Below are positions 7,786 through 17,245 of a DNA stretch of 24,654 nt, piece by piece. The first letter of the stretch is position 1, and every line of letters starts with the position of its first letter. The DNA is from Acrasis kona (lineage: Eukaryota; Heterolobosea; Eutetramitea; Acrasida; Acrasidae), in assembly GCA_026419775.2 (NCBI GenBank), contig JAOPGA020000035.1, positions 1 through 24,654 of the forward strand, given 5' to 3'. The notes beneath the pieces are model-generated. The model ran no database searches. It saw only the letters and a program-made list of their open reading frames with translations, and was not told where the DNA came from. Position numbers and translations under genes: made by a program.

Positions 7786-10700
7786 CTAATGAGTATCTAC
7801 GTGAATAGTTCGCTTCCTCCTTCTATGTACCACGTATACAGTGGCTCCAACTACCGCTGAAAGTAGTAACGCAGCCAAAACCAAAACCACCACCACAACG
7901 ACTATAATTACAACATTAGGTGATGAAATACCATTCAACGTGTTATAAGTCGATGGGCCATTGCTTACGCATGAGATTCCAGTTTGACATCCAACTCCAA
8001 ATGACGTTACATTAATAGAAGCACCGTTGATGGAGCTCTTTATCTTATTGATTCCCCTACTCACAGCTGACACGTTAATTGAAGCATAATTGCTTTGGGA
8101 CAAGACGATCTGGTATTTGTTAGTGAAAATCACAGCAACATTGCTAGGGTTTATAACGAGTTGCACTGTGCACACAATATTAGAATCCAAAAATAAATCG
8201 GATCTTGCAATGTACACGTTTGTGTTGTTCACGATCATGATCCTAATATTGTACTTGACGAAATCTTTGAAATTACAGTTGGATGTTGTAAGAAGGGTTG
8301 TTGTTTGAGTGCTTCGATCAGCAATTTGAAGCACCATATTTCTATTGTAATTTTGATCTATATATAGGGATGAGTAAATGTAAAGACTAGGTGAAGAGTA
8401 CATCCATAATTCACATGGGAAACCAGTAAAGTTGGTCAATATGTTGGATTGGAAAGTAGAATATGCCTGCTTGTTGAGTATATCGATTGGTTTGATAAGT
8501 CCGAGGGCTGTTCTCTGTCTGCTGATGATGGAGGTGAAGGTGCTGGACAGTAGTAGTGTTACCAGAGCATTACCACTGAAAATAAATTGCGCTAATCCAT
8601 ACTGATTTATCGGATCAACACCAGGAAAATTAGTTAGTTGCGTTATGTTGGAGTCGATGCTAGTTGGGAATACATCAGTGGGTGTTGCAGATACTGTAGT
8701 AGTAGCAGGTATAGTAGCAGGTAATGTGGGTGTTGATATTGGTATGGAAGTGTTAGATGGTAATATGGTGAGTGACGGAGTAGAAGTGGGTGTGGATGTC
8801 GGTGCATTTGTAATTGTGGTTGTAAATGTCTGTGTTTGCGTTGGAATTGATGTTTGTGTCGAGGTGGACGTCGGTGTTTGTGTCGTTGTTGATGTAGGAG
8901 TGGGCGTTGGAGTAGGAGTGGTTGTTGATGTTGGTGTAGGTGTTGGAGTAGGAGTGGGCGTTGATGTTGGAGTAGGCGTTGGTGTTGTAGTGGGTGTTGG
9001 TGTCGTTGTTGATGTAGGCGTTGGTGTAGGAGTGGGCGTAGGCGTTGGCGTTGGTGTTGGTGTTGGAGTAGGTGTTGGAGTAGGCGTTGGAGTAGGCGTT
9101 GGTGTGGGTGTCGGAGTAGGCGTTGGTGTTGGAGTAGGCGTTGGAGTAGGCGTTGGAGTAGGTGTTGGAGTAGGTGTTGGAGTAGGCGTTGGTGTAGGTG
9201 TCGGAGTAGGCGTTGGAGTAGGCGTTGGTGTTGGAGTAGGTGTTGGTGTCGGCGTTGGAGTAGGCGTTGGTGTTGGTGTTGGTGTCGGAGTGGGAATTGC
9301 ATTAGTATTGAGTCTGCGTATAACACTATTTCCTGAGTCTGAGATGTAAATAATATTTTTGGTGGCGTCACCTTGTAATCCGTATGGGGAATTTAAAAGT
9401 GCAAGTGTCGAATCGCCATTATCCCCTGAGTATCCATTATTACCATTAACATTAACTATAGTCGTAATAATATTGGTATATCTATTTACAACTCGTACCG
9501 CATTATTGCCACTATCTGCAATATAAACTTGATTATATACGCTGTCAACATATACAGAAGTTGGATTGTTCAACTGTGCACTGGTAGCAGCAGAATTATC
9601 TCCTGAAAAACCACCAGACTGAGGAGTTCCAGCAAACGTCGAAATAATACCGCTCGCAATATCTACCACCCTTACGATGTGATTGTTTTTATCTGGAATA
9701 TAAAGAAGATTACGTAAACGATCAAGAGTGGCACCTTGTGGATTATCTAGCTGTGCACTAACAGCCGGACCTCCATCTCCAGAATATCCATTGGAAGTTC
9801 CGGTACCTGCAAAAGTAAAAATGTCGCCGCTTGTTAGATTTACTGTTCTTATAACGTGATTACCGGTATCAGAAATATACAATACATTATTAATATTATC
9901 AACAGCTACTCCTGAGGGGCTATTTAACAAACAAGAGGTGGCAGCTGCGCCATCTCCACTAAATCCATTATTTGTACCTATGCCGGCCACAGTCGATATA
10001 TATCCTGTTGACCTCACAACCACGCGCACTACATGATTGCCGCTATCAGCAATATAAACAAGATTGTTGAGGCTATCCACAGATACATACTGTGGACCAT
10101 TCAAAGTAGCGGATTTTGCAGAACCTCCGTCTCCACTAAAACCAGACGTACCAGTACCGGCGAAAGTATATATTATATTGGTAGTGATGTTCACTGCTCT
10201 GATTGCGTTGTTATTTGAGTCAGCAATATACAAGATGTTTAGATACGAATCTAGATTGATGCCTTTGGGATAATTAAGCGTCGCTACTGTAGAAGGGCCT
10301 TTATCTCCAGAATATAACGCGACCATTGCAGACATTGTATTCATGGAATTACCTGCAATATCAATGACACGGATCACATTATCTCCGGTATCTGCTACTA
10401 GAAGTTGATTATTCACATGGTCATAAACTACTTTCATGGGCATATTAAGATTGGAACTCCATAAAGTTGATACAGTGTTACTGGAACGATCCAACATACG
10501 TATCAAGTTGTTATATTGATCTGCAATGTACAAGCGGTTGTGAGAAGTGTCGAGTGCAACTCCACTAGGACCAAAGAATTTAGCGCTAGTAGCGGCTCCG
10601 TTGTTACTACCAAAGCTTCTCCAGACACCTGCAGCTCCATTAATATTTCCATTCGAAAAAGTAACCACTCTTATTTGAAATCCAGCAGTTTCGGCAATGT

Positions 10701-11522
10701 AAAGTTGATTGTTAGGAATATCGACGGCTAATTGAGATGGATTACGTAGTTGTGAACTAGTGGCCGAGCCACCATTTCCGCTGGAGGAGCCATAAGCCGA
10801 AGATCCTGCGACCGTGTTTATGAAGTTGCTTGTGAGGTCGACGACTCTTACGTTCTGATTGGTGTAATCTGATATGTACAACTTTTTGTTGGTCGGATCG
10901 AGATCCAACTCGGTCGGGGTATTTAGTGTAGCTAGAATGGCCTCGGCACCTGGATGAGTTAGTACTTTTAAAGTTGAAGAAGAATACATACCGTCTCCGC
11001 TATAGCCTTGGTTCGAGGCTGATCCTGCAAATGCGTCGATTGTCATGCTTGTGATGTTCACGTACCGTACATAATTATTTCCTGCGTCAGCAACGTAGAC
11101 AATGTTATTGACAGGATCTACGGCGACACCTGTTGGATTGCTAAGCATTGCGCTAGTGGCAGGTCCACCTTTTCATGGTTAATGTTATCAAATTGAAACT
11201 GCTCACCATCTCCTGTACTACCTGCCGCTCCAGCTGAGTTTACGAGTACACTCATGTAGGTGCTGGTGCGATTTACTACTAGTATTCTATGGTTGCTGGT
11301 ATCAGCGATGTACAACAGATTATTAACGTAGTCAATGGCCATGCCACCGCCTGAGTAGGAATAACTACTAGTAGAAAGGAAGTTTGTTGTACTATAGTAT
11401 ACAATGTTGCTAGCAGTAGGGCTGACAGTTGATGTGCCTGAACCCGCGAATGTAGTAATGTTAGCTCCAAGAACTAACTGTAAAGCAGCTATCAACACGA
11501 GACACACAATGTGATGTCTCAT
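7786..11522 (-). CDS. NHL-repeat type I membrane protein, Pro-Thr linker
   Basis: Two exons, complement(11207..11522) and complement(7786..11168), are joined by removing a 38-nt intron (11169-11206; GTGAGC..AAAAG). The junction rebuilds the typical repeat text [19 protein letters not shown] and gives 1232 aa. Residues 1-19 are a signal peptide. Twelve NHL-type repeats follow to about residue 725 (typically NPxGVAVDxxNNxLYIADSxN then IRVV and TFAG), with spacers such as GYSGDGGPA. Twelve would suit two six-bladed beta-propellers. Then comes a (TP)n linker at about 728-868, a Ser/Thr/Pro stalk, an unrecognised extracellular region with several Asn-glycosylation sites and cysteines, and a TM helix at about 1188-1216 ([16 protein letters not shown]) with a short basic tail HRRRKR. 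NHL propellers usually bind proteins or carbohydrates. A surface adhesion or sensing role is inference. AATAAA on the minus strand at 7735-7740 lies 46 nt after the stop. Confidence 0.9.
8878..9295 (-). repeat. Minisatellite encoding the (TP)n linker
   Basis: The plus strand repeats GGTGTTGG, GGAGTAGG and GGCGTTGG units in 6-nt register, encoding alternating Pro-Thr on the minus strand. Synonymous third positions vary, so the array is old enough to have drifted, yet the frame stays intact. Long open frames in the other readings of this tract (VGVG.., HQRLLQ..) are side effects of the repeat. Copy number probably varies between strains. Confidence 0.9.
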
Positions 11523-11787
11523 ATTTTCTAGCAGTAGAGAACAAAATCTCCCGACTTTAAAAGGTCTATCAGTTTTACTGTCGGGGTCCGTGGAGATCGC
11601 TTTCCTAATATGGCGAATATATTTTCTGATATAAGCAAAATAAGGATCCGCTTCTCGATATATTTTCGCGATACATATATGTCGCTAAGCCACCTTCCTT
11701 TTTTATCTAGGAAAATTGAATTTCAGGAAAGGATCAAGGGAAATTTTTCATGAAAGTACCATTTTGTTCTCCATTTCAAAGATTGAA
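11523..11787. other. Promoter-side spacer of the NHL gene
   Basis: This 265-bp spacer holds the region upstream of the NHL gene and downstream of the caspase-like gene. The caspase gene's AATAAA overlaps its last codons (minus, 11791-11796). No TATA box or initiator can be assigned with confidence. Confidence 0.4.
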
Positions 11788-13575
11788 TTATTTATTCAGA
11801 TTAAACCTTTCACGAAATTTGTCGACATCGAGGTCGCTTTGAATAAAATTTTTTAAGGATACTCCTTTTTTGCGGATTATGGCTTGATACTTTGGATCAT
11901 GAAGCACGCTTAATCTCCATTGAGAATAATTTTCTTCGAACCTGTAGTCAGGGTTACCGCCCCTCCCAAAGAGTTTACTTCTTTTCCAATCGAACTTTAT
12001 TTGGTTGAACTCCGATTTTTCAAGATTTCCTCCAAAGAAAAATTGGGTGTGCAAGTATGTACCGTAAAATCCCTCCAGTTCTTTCATAGTAATTTTTAAC
12101 TCTTCGTACTCTTTTAGGTGATTTTTGAATTCTGCACTAAGTGGGCAGTTCATTAGGCAGACCTCAATGTTAGTTATAACTGAACAAACAACTCCTTTAG
12201 ATCGATTCCAAGTTCTCTCTTGATTTATAGTGTAGATTCTACAGGAATGGAGCACTTCATGTTTGTCAAAGACCTCAGGTATGTGCAATAATCTTTTAAA
12301 CAGTGAGTCCAATTCTTTTCTATTTTCGTTTTCGTAGAATTCGGTGTTCAAACAAAGCTTTTTAAGATTGTCCACAGCTGGTTCTGCTTTCGTCTCATAC
12401 GACTTCAAGAATACAACAGTATCCTCTTGTCCATCCAGGTTGACAACTTTGGAGATATCCTTTTCGTTCGACGACAAGATGGCACCTTTGTATAATTGAG
12501 CCTTTTGTATGAGGAACGGAGAGGCCAGCATCAATGCAATACACACCTCTAGTGACGCCACCATATTTATGTGTGTACTATTTGAACGATAAGCATGTAT
12601 ATGCCGAATGTCGTCGCCATTCTTGTTGACCTTTTTCACAAAATTTTTAATCTCATGAAGCGTCTCGCTAGATGTGACATGAATGTCTATCATCAAGTGC
12701 AACTTATCTAATACTGGAATGGGCAAATCAGATGTGCTTGGGCTTTTTGTTATCATTGAAAATGAACCTGGTTTGGAACAACTAAAGCTCAGCGGGTACA
12801 CTTTGAGTCCATATTTGTTTTGGATATAGTAGGATTGGACTCTTTCAACAAGATCACTATATCTCACCTCACTTCTCGTAGATAGTTCTTCTAATGCTTT
12901 GACAAAGGCGCTTGTAAATACACCTTTTCCTTCCAATGAATCTGCTACGGCGTACTTATTCGATGAGCAAAAAAAGTGTTTTTGGTACTCTGGCACTGCT
13001 CTTGCTGCAGCCGCTGAGTGACAACAATCGAGAACAAAGAGAACCACACCTTTATATTCTAAGTAAGCCAATCTCTGATCAAGTTTTTTGATAAAATCGG
13101 AGATCGAAAATTGTTCATAAACATTCCCATCGTCATCATCTCTTACAAGATTCAATTCAGAGTCAAACTCTGAATCTTCAGCATGAATTTTTCCATGACC
13201 TGAGTAATATATAACAAGCAGTTCTTTTCTTGTTAGGCGGGATGTAAGATTATCTATAATCACCATCATCTCTTCAAGAGTATTATCGAAGTCAAAGGTG
13301 GACAAGTTCACTTCATTAGTTTTTGTGCATTTAAAGTTGTCGGCAAAGACTTTCGATATACATTCAGCGTCATCTTTAAATGCGTGGACTATTTCATCAT
13401 CACTATTATACACGTTATCCCAAAACAAGTTTAAAAGGCGAAGGGATTCCAAACTTTGAGCATCCTTGAGTTTGAATCCATCATCTAAATGTTCCAAGAC
13501 CTCTTTGAGACTTTCCGGGCTCTGGACGTCGTTTTTCATAATATCCAACACCTCATCTCGCGTGTTTGAACTCAT
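11788..13575 (-). CDS. Caspase-fold (C14) cysteine peptidase with long C-terminal region
   Basis: A 595-aa single-exon frame from ATG 13575 (complement) to TAA. The N-terminal half holds a caspase/metacaspase-type p20 domain. Catalytic His127 lies in LVIYYSGHGK. Catalytic Cys185 lies in LFVLDCCHSAAAA, where the residue before HS is the nucleophile. A downstream segment, KGVFTSAFVKALEEL (217-231), resembles the region after the catalytic Cys in metacaspase-like peptidases. An acidic loop (EDSEFDSE..DDDDGN, 133-151) sits after the His and could bind Ca2+ or be a processing site. Residues about 275-595 are unrecognised, with mixed alpha/beta composition. The domain order suggests a type I-like or orthocaspase-like peptidase without a prodomain of known type. 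Both catalytic residues are intact. Substrate and role (cell death, stress or processing) cannot be read from sequence. Confidence 0.85.
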   Translation of the reverse strand: MSSNTRDEVLDIMKNDVQSPESLKEVLEHLDDGFKLKDAQSLESLRLLNLFWDNVYNSDDEIVHAFKDDAECISKVFADNFKCTKTNEVNLSTFDFDNTLEEMMVIIDNLTSRLTRKELLVIYYSGHGKIHAEDSEFDSELNLVRDDDDGNVYEQFSISDFIKKLDQRLAYLEYKGVVLFVLDCCHSAAAARAVPEYQKHFFCSSNKYAVADSLEGKGVFTSAFVKALEELSTRSEVRYSDLVERVQSYYIQNKYGLKVYPLSFSCSKPGSFSMITKSPSTSDLPIPVLDKLHLMIDIHVTSSETLHEIKNFVKKVNKNGDDIRHIHAYRSNSTHINMVASLEVCIALMLASPFLIQKAQLYKGAILSSNEKDISKVVNLDGQEDTVVFLKSYETKAEPAVDNLKKLCLNTEFYENENRKELDSLFKRLLHIPEVFDKHEVLHSCRIYTINQERTWNRSKGVVCSVITNIEVCLMNCPLSAEFKNHLKEYEELKITMKELEGFYGTYLHTQFFFGGNLEKSEFNQIKFDWKRSKLFGRGGNPDYRFEENYSQWRLSVLHDPKYQAIIRKKGVSLKNFIQSDLDVDKFRERFNLNK

Positions 13576-13599
13576 TCTTGAAAAAAATTATGATTACAC

Positions 13600-14021
13600 A
13601 AGTTGATCGGGAATTTTGCTTATTGATGATTGCTACGACCAAATAGTGGAAGAGGCGCTTACACAAAGAAGAAGGAAAATGCTTCAGGATGTGTAGGTCC
13701 CAATATTCAAGAAACTCCCATATTAGTCAATGTCTGAGTTGATATCAAGCATCAAAGTAGTGGCATTTTGAGGGATATAATCATATAATGCTCAAAAGAG
13801 TTCACGGGTCAAACCAGTGTCAGCGTGATCTATGGACATGTATCGAATTATCAAACAAAGAGAGAAGATTGTTGACGATGCTCGTTGTTTTGAAGCAAAG
13901 GTACACTATTCAACGCAAATATAATATAATCACATTAAAAGCCAAGAAATTATGGATCTGTGAGGAAATCAATGATCAAGTCGGACGATTGTTTCTCAAG
14001 AGAAGACGTTACTATCGCTAG
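13600..14021 (+). other. Decayed coding fragments upstream of LINE copy 2
   Basis: Short protein-like runs appear on the plus strand but not in one frame. ILLIDDCYDQIVEEALTQRR (about 13613-13672) ends at TAG 13697. MDMYRIIKQREKIVDDARCF starts at ATG 13832. KKLWICEEINDQVGRLFLK (about 13944-14000) ends at TAG 14021. A possible intron at 13912-13952 (GTACAC..TTAAAAG, 41 nt) could join the last two. I recognise no family. They could be LINE sequence, a lost host gene, or both. Confidence 0.3.
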
Positions 14022-15600
14022 AAGCAACAATTCTCAAGACCAAAGAAGAAGGAATACATTTGGGTTCCTATCACGTTATTGACAAAGCACTTCCGAAAGG
14101 AGACACCAGCAACTGCGAAGAATTTTTCTGCCACGACCAAATCAAACCTACAATCCATCAAAGTCGAATCAGAAATTGAAGAATGGATTAAAGGCGCCCA
14201 ACTTAAACACCATGACATTATTCTGGAGGGCGATTTCAATGTAGACATTGACGCTGGCTTCGCGCATTGATTGACAAATACCATCTATCCAAAGCCACCA
14301 AACTACCAACATTCGACAAACACGCATTGGACAACATACTATTTGGTACATCTAACGTTAATCATCTCGTTTCGCAAGTGTTACCGTCAAACGAAACAAT
14401 ACCTTTTCACAATTCCGACCATACATCATTCATACACAGTGGCAGACAAAACCATCGGAAACCCGCTCCGCCGTGTTGTATGTAACCCAGAAAATCTCGA
14501 ACACATTGTCAATACAATCTCCAACAATCTCAACATCACACCAGCAACCTCCCTCTCGGATGTTCACAATGTTTTCGGAACAGCAATCAACACTATACAA
14601 AACAAAAAACTTACCAATAATTCCAGACCCACAAACAACACATGAACGAGATGGAACAAATGCTCCAGGATGCATCGATGAAAAAGGCTTGGTCCTCGTT
14701 GATAGGATGGTCACCCTCATGCCTTATATCGGAACTTGATATGAATGGGACAGTGTCGAGAGACGTATCAGACATTCATGACCATATTGTTCAATCCTTT
14801 AGCAAACGATACGCTGCACCCGAATCCATCCCACCTATTCCCCAACCCATCATCGATATCATCCAAAACACATCAACACCATGTTCCGATGACACCACCA
14901 CCGCCTACTTCTCGAATATATCACTAATCGAATACGAAGAAGCCCTCAAATCTACATCAAATACACCCAGCATCGACAGTGTAGATGGTACGATGTTATT
15001 GAACCTCAAGAAAATCGAACATGAACTACACGAACAAATGCCTTCGATACTTACCAGAATACTCCGTGGCGAAGATCACATACCTGACTCGTTAAAAGAA
15101 GCATATATATCTCTAATACCCAATACATCTGATCCAGAAGATTTGTTGAATGTATCAAAGTTTCGTCCAATCGCAATCCTTCCAGTTCTGTATCGTATTA
15201 TCCTGGCCATAATCAACAAATGATTTATGAAAGCGTTAATGGCGTCCAATACCATATCACCACTCCAGAGAGGTTTTGTACCTGGTGGCTCATGTGCGGA
15301 ACTCACCACAACGATGCTAAATATGATGAGTAGACCTCAAGACAAAGGAATGTATATTGTGCTCCAAATGTAATGTTCCAGCCTCATTGGAACACTTACT
15401 TCTGACATGTCCAGATGCATCCATCGCACTTGGTGGACTACAATTTGATATCCACTCAATACTAGTGGATCATTTCATCTCGGATCACAAGATCATCATA
15501 AAATGGAACACCATATCAGTTGAATCACCTATTTCCAGTCCTCCATTTACAATTGATATTCGAGGTCTTATTGACCATGATAATTAATAAAATACGTCGC
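14022..15600 (+). mobile_element. LINE-type retrotransposon remnant, copy 2 (ORF2)
   Basis: Second copy of the same element, with an internal deletion. Endonuclease residues are visible as HHDIILEGDFNVDID (14205-14250) and SDHTSFIHS (14419-14445, shifted frame). The linker and start of the reverse transcriptase follow from about 14642 to 15223: ISLIEYEEALKSTSN, LKEAYISLIPNT, VSKFRPIAILPVLYRIILA. An in-frame TGA then interrupts INK/FMKALMASN. RT sequence (ISPLQRGFVPGGSC) continues to about 15330, where it jumps, without motifs A to E, to the C-terminal zinc knuckle C-x2-C-x8-H-x4-C (CSKCNVPASLEHLLLTC, about 15360-15410), ending in TAA near 15588. It is close to copy 1 over the shared 3822-4280 / 14718-15323 parts but retains blocks that copy 1 lost. 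Confidence 0.85.
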
Positions 15601-16090
15601 TCCATTAGATGAATTGTCAAAGATAATGAAGAGGCACTGGATATAACTACTTCTGTTTTTTGTAAAATCTTGTGTTTATTGGGAGATTTTATATTCTCAA
15701 GAACACGTCACATTTCATACAATAACAATGAGTAGCGGTTCTGAGCCCACAAACAAATTCATTATCTAACTCATAATTAAGTCCACTACAAACACCACCC
15801 AAACAAAATTGGACAATTTCCCTCATTCATCCAAAATTGCTCCCTCTGCTCCCTACCACCCTCCCCACCCTCGCCGCTTATAAAATAAAACAAACGCATC
15901 AATGTAATAGGAAATCACTCCCACCCCTTTATTTGTATACTTAATAAATTTACTCTTTATATTATCTTTGGTACGGCAGTGCCAAACTTTTATTCGTTTA
16001 TCGAAGTTGGTTGTACTTTGCGCTATCTTTGTCAAAAATTGATAAAAATTTCTTTCAAGTTCTAACATTACTCTATTATTATCGGTCAAT
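15601..16090. other. Intergenic, AT-rich with a C-rich patch
   Basis: Positions 15601-15780 show nothing codable on the plus strand. At 15840-15880 the plus strand is C-rich (CCCTACCACCCTCCCCACCC). A minus-strand frame at 15853-16236 (127 aa, RVMLELERNFYQFLTKIAQS) overlaps the broken Fic gene and is discussed under rejected items. Confidence 0.35.
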
Positions 16091-16114
16091 TTCAAAGATG
16101 GTTCTTCACAACAA

Positions 16115-16851
16115 ATGGAAGGTGCAACGGATTTTGTTATCATAGGGGAACTTGATGATGGTCCATATAGCCTAAGACTTGATAGTGTTTCTTCGCTCTT
16201 GAGCAAACTCAAACAAGGAACAAACACACTACGCAATATTACAATTTGCAGAAGCTTACAGAGAAAAGGCCAAGAAGTTGGAGTATTGTATTCACAAAAT
16301 CAACAAGGTGAACTATGAAAAATATATATCGTCATTCCCAAATGGATCTTCTTCACGAACAGGATGGAGCTAGCAGGTACACAAACATCGGATGACACAG
16401 AGAGCATTCTGGTCAATAATCCAAACTCATCTGTTACTGAGAGACAAGAAAAGGATTGACCTTTTTAAGTGGCGAGAAGGACTTCACATATTACACCTTC
16501 GGTAAGACGACCTTACAGAACTGGCATGGAATACTTTTCAAAGACATGAATTCGTATCGACCAAAAACGTTTAGAACTGCCGGATGTCAAACAGTAACAA
16601 CCAATGGAAGCCGACACGTCCATCCACATCACAAGATCATCGATCGAAACATTGACCGTCTTTGTCGCATCGTACGCACTTGCACAAAATCAATTAACAC
16701 GATCACGGACAACGAAAGCAAAATCTTGTATAGTTTCGCTCTTGCGGCATTTGCAAAGCTTCACTTTGTTGACATACATCCTTTCTCAGACGGTAATGGC
16801 AGAGTGTGCAGATTGATGAGCAAAATGATGATATTGACTTTGATGCTTTGA
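16115..16851 (+). pseudogene. Fic-domain gene, frameshifted
   Basis: The 3' part (about 16445-16851) encodes a Fic core: LQNWHGILF near the start, FRTAG, a helix-rich middle, and the catalytic motif HPFSDGNGRVCR (HxFx(D/E)GNGRxxR) at 16779-16814 with its His, Gly-Asn-Gly and both Arg intact. Fic enzymes transfer AMP or related groups to target hydroxyls. Upstream, protein-like sequence passes through three frames: GATDFVIIGELDDGPYSLRL, then AILQFAEAYREKAKKLEYC, then GTQTSDDTESILVNNPNSS. This needs at least three shifts that no GT..AG intron explains. The frame ends soon after the motif (MSKMMILTLML), so the final helices are missing. No inhibitory (S/T)xxxE(G/N) motif is evident. Probably a dead gene despite the preserved catalytic motif. 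Confidence 0.7.
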
Positions 16852-17119
16852 TTGTTCGGTGATTCCAGGATGTCCTTTTTGGATGTGTAGTAGTTCTTCA
16901 GCTGCATCTAAAATAAATTGAACTTCTTCTCCTTTGATTTCTTTGTCTGATCGGACATTTCGACTAAAAATCCACTGGCTTCTCCGGTAACACTGGTTTG
17001 ACCGGTCAAGGCGGAAATAAGGCGTCGAAAACAGAATGCAAACAAATAAATTATCACGATCTTACTTAATTGATTATGCCTTCTAATTATAGTGTTTTTT
17101 GTCATGATACTGTAGTCTA

Positions 17120-17245
17120 AATGACCCTGCTTATTTCATAGACAGGAGGTGATGGTGGCTTGATGTTCGGCGCTGGGTTCGGTGGATCCGGAGGTTTTAA
17201 TGAGCCGTGGAATAACCCAGTCAAAATTAAAATCTTTACAAAATG
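17120..17245 (+). other. Gly-rich frame ending on the dehydrogenase start
   Basis: After an in-frame TAG preceded by TTTCA (acceptor-like), a short plus-strand frame encodes a Gly-rich tail (GGLMFGAGFGGSGGF, then NEPWNNPVKIKIFTK). Its TGA at 17244-17246 overlaps ATG 17243. It may be the last exon of a lost upstream gene or chance. No partner exon was found. Confidence 0.2.

Noticed and set aside
8643-9371. Long minus frame rich in HQRLLQ and long plus frame of VGVG repeats
   Set aside because: Both are other-frame readings of the (TP)n minisatellite inside the NHL gene.
14018-14720. Several minus frames of 60-96 aa
   Set aside because: They are antisense to LINE endonuclease and linker sequence.
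15853-16236. Minus 127-aa frame, faintly like an R3H helix (RVMLELERNFYQFL)
   Set aside because: No R-x3-H signature is visible and it overlaps plus-strand sequence that fits the Fic gene. It deserves a profile search but is not strong enough to list.
16800-17105. Minus frames reading GEEVQFILDAAEELLHIQKG and LTGQTSVTGEASGFLVEM
   Set aside because: Two different frames, one antisense to the Fic motif. No start and no family.
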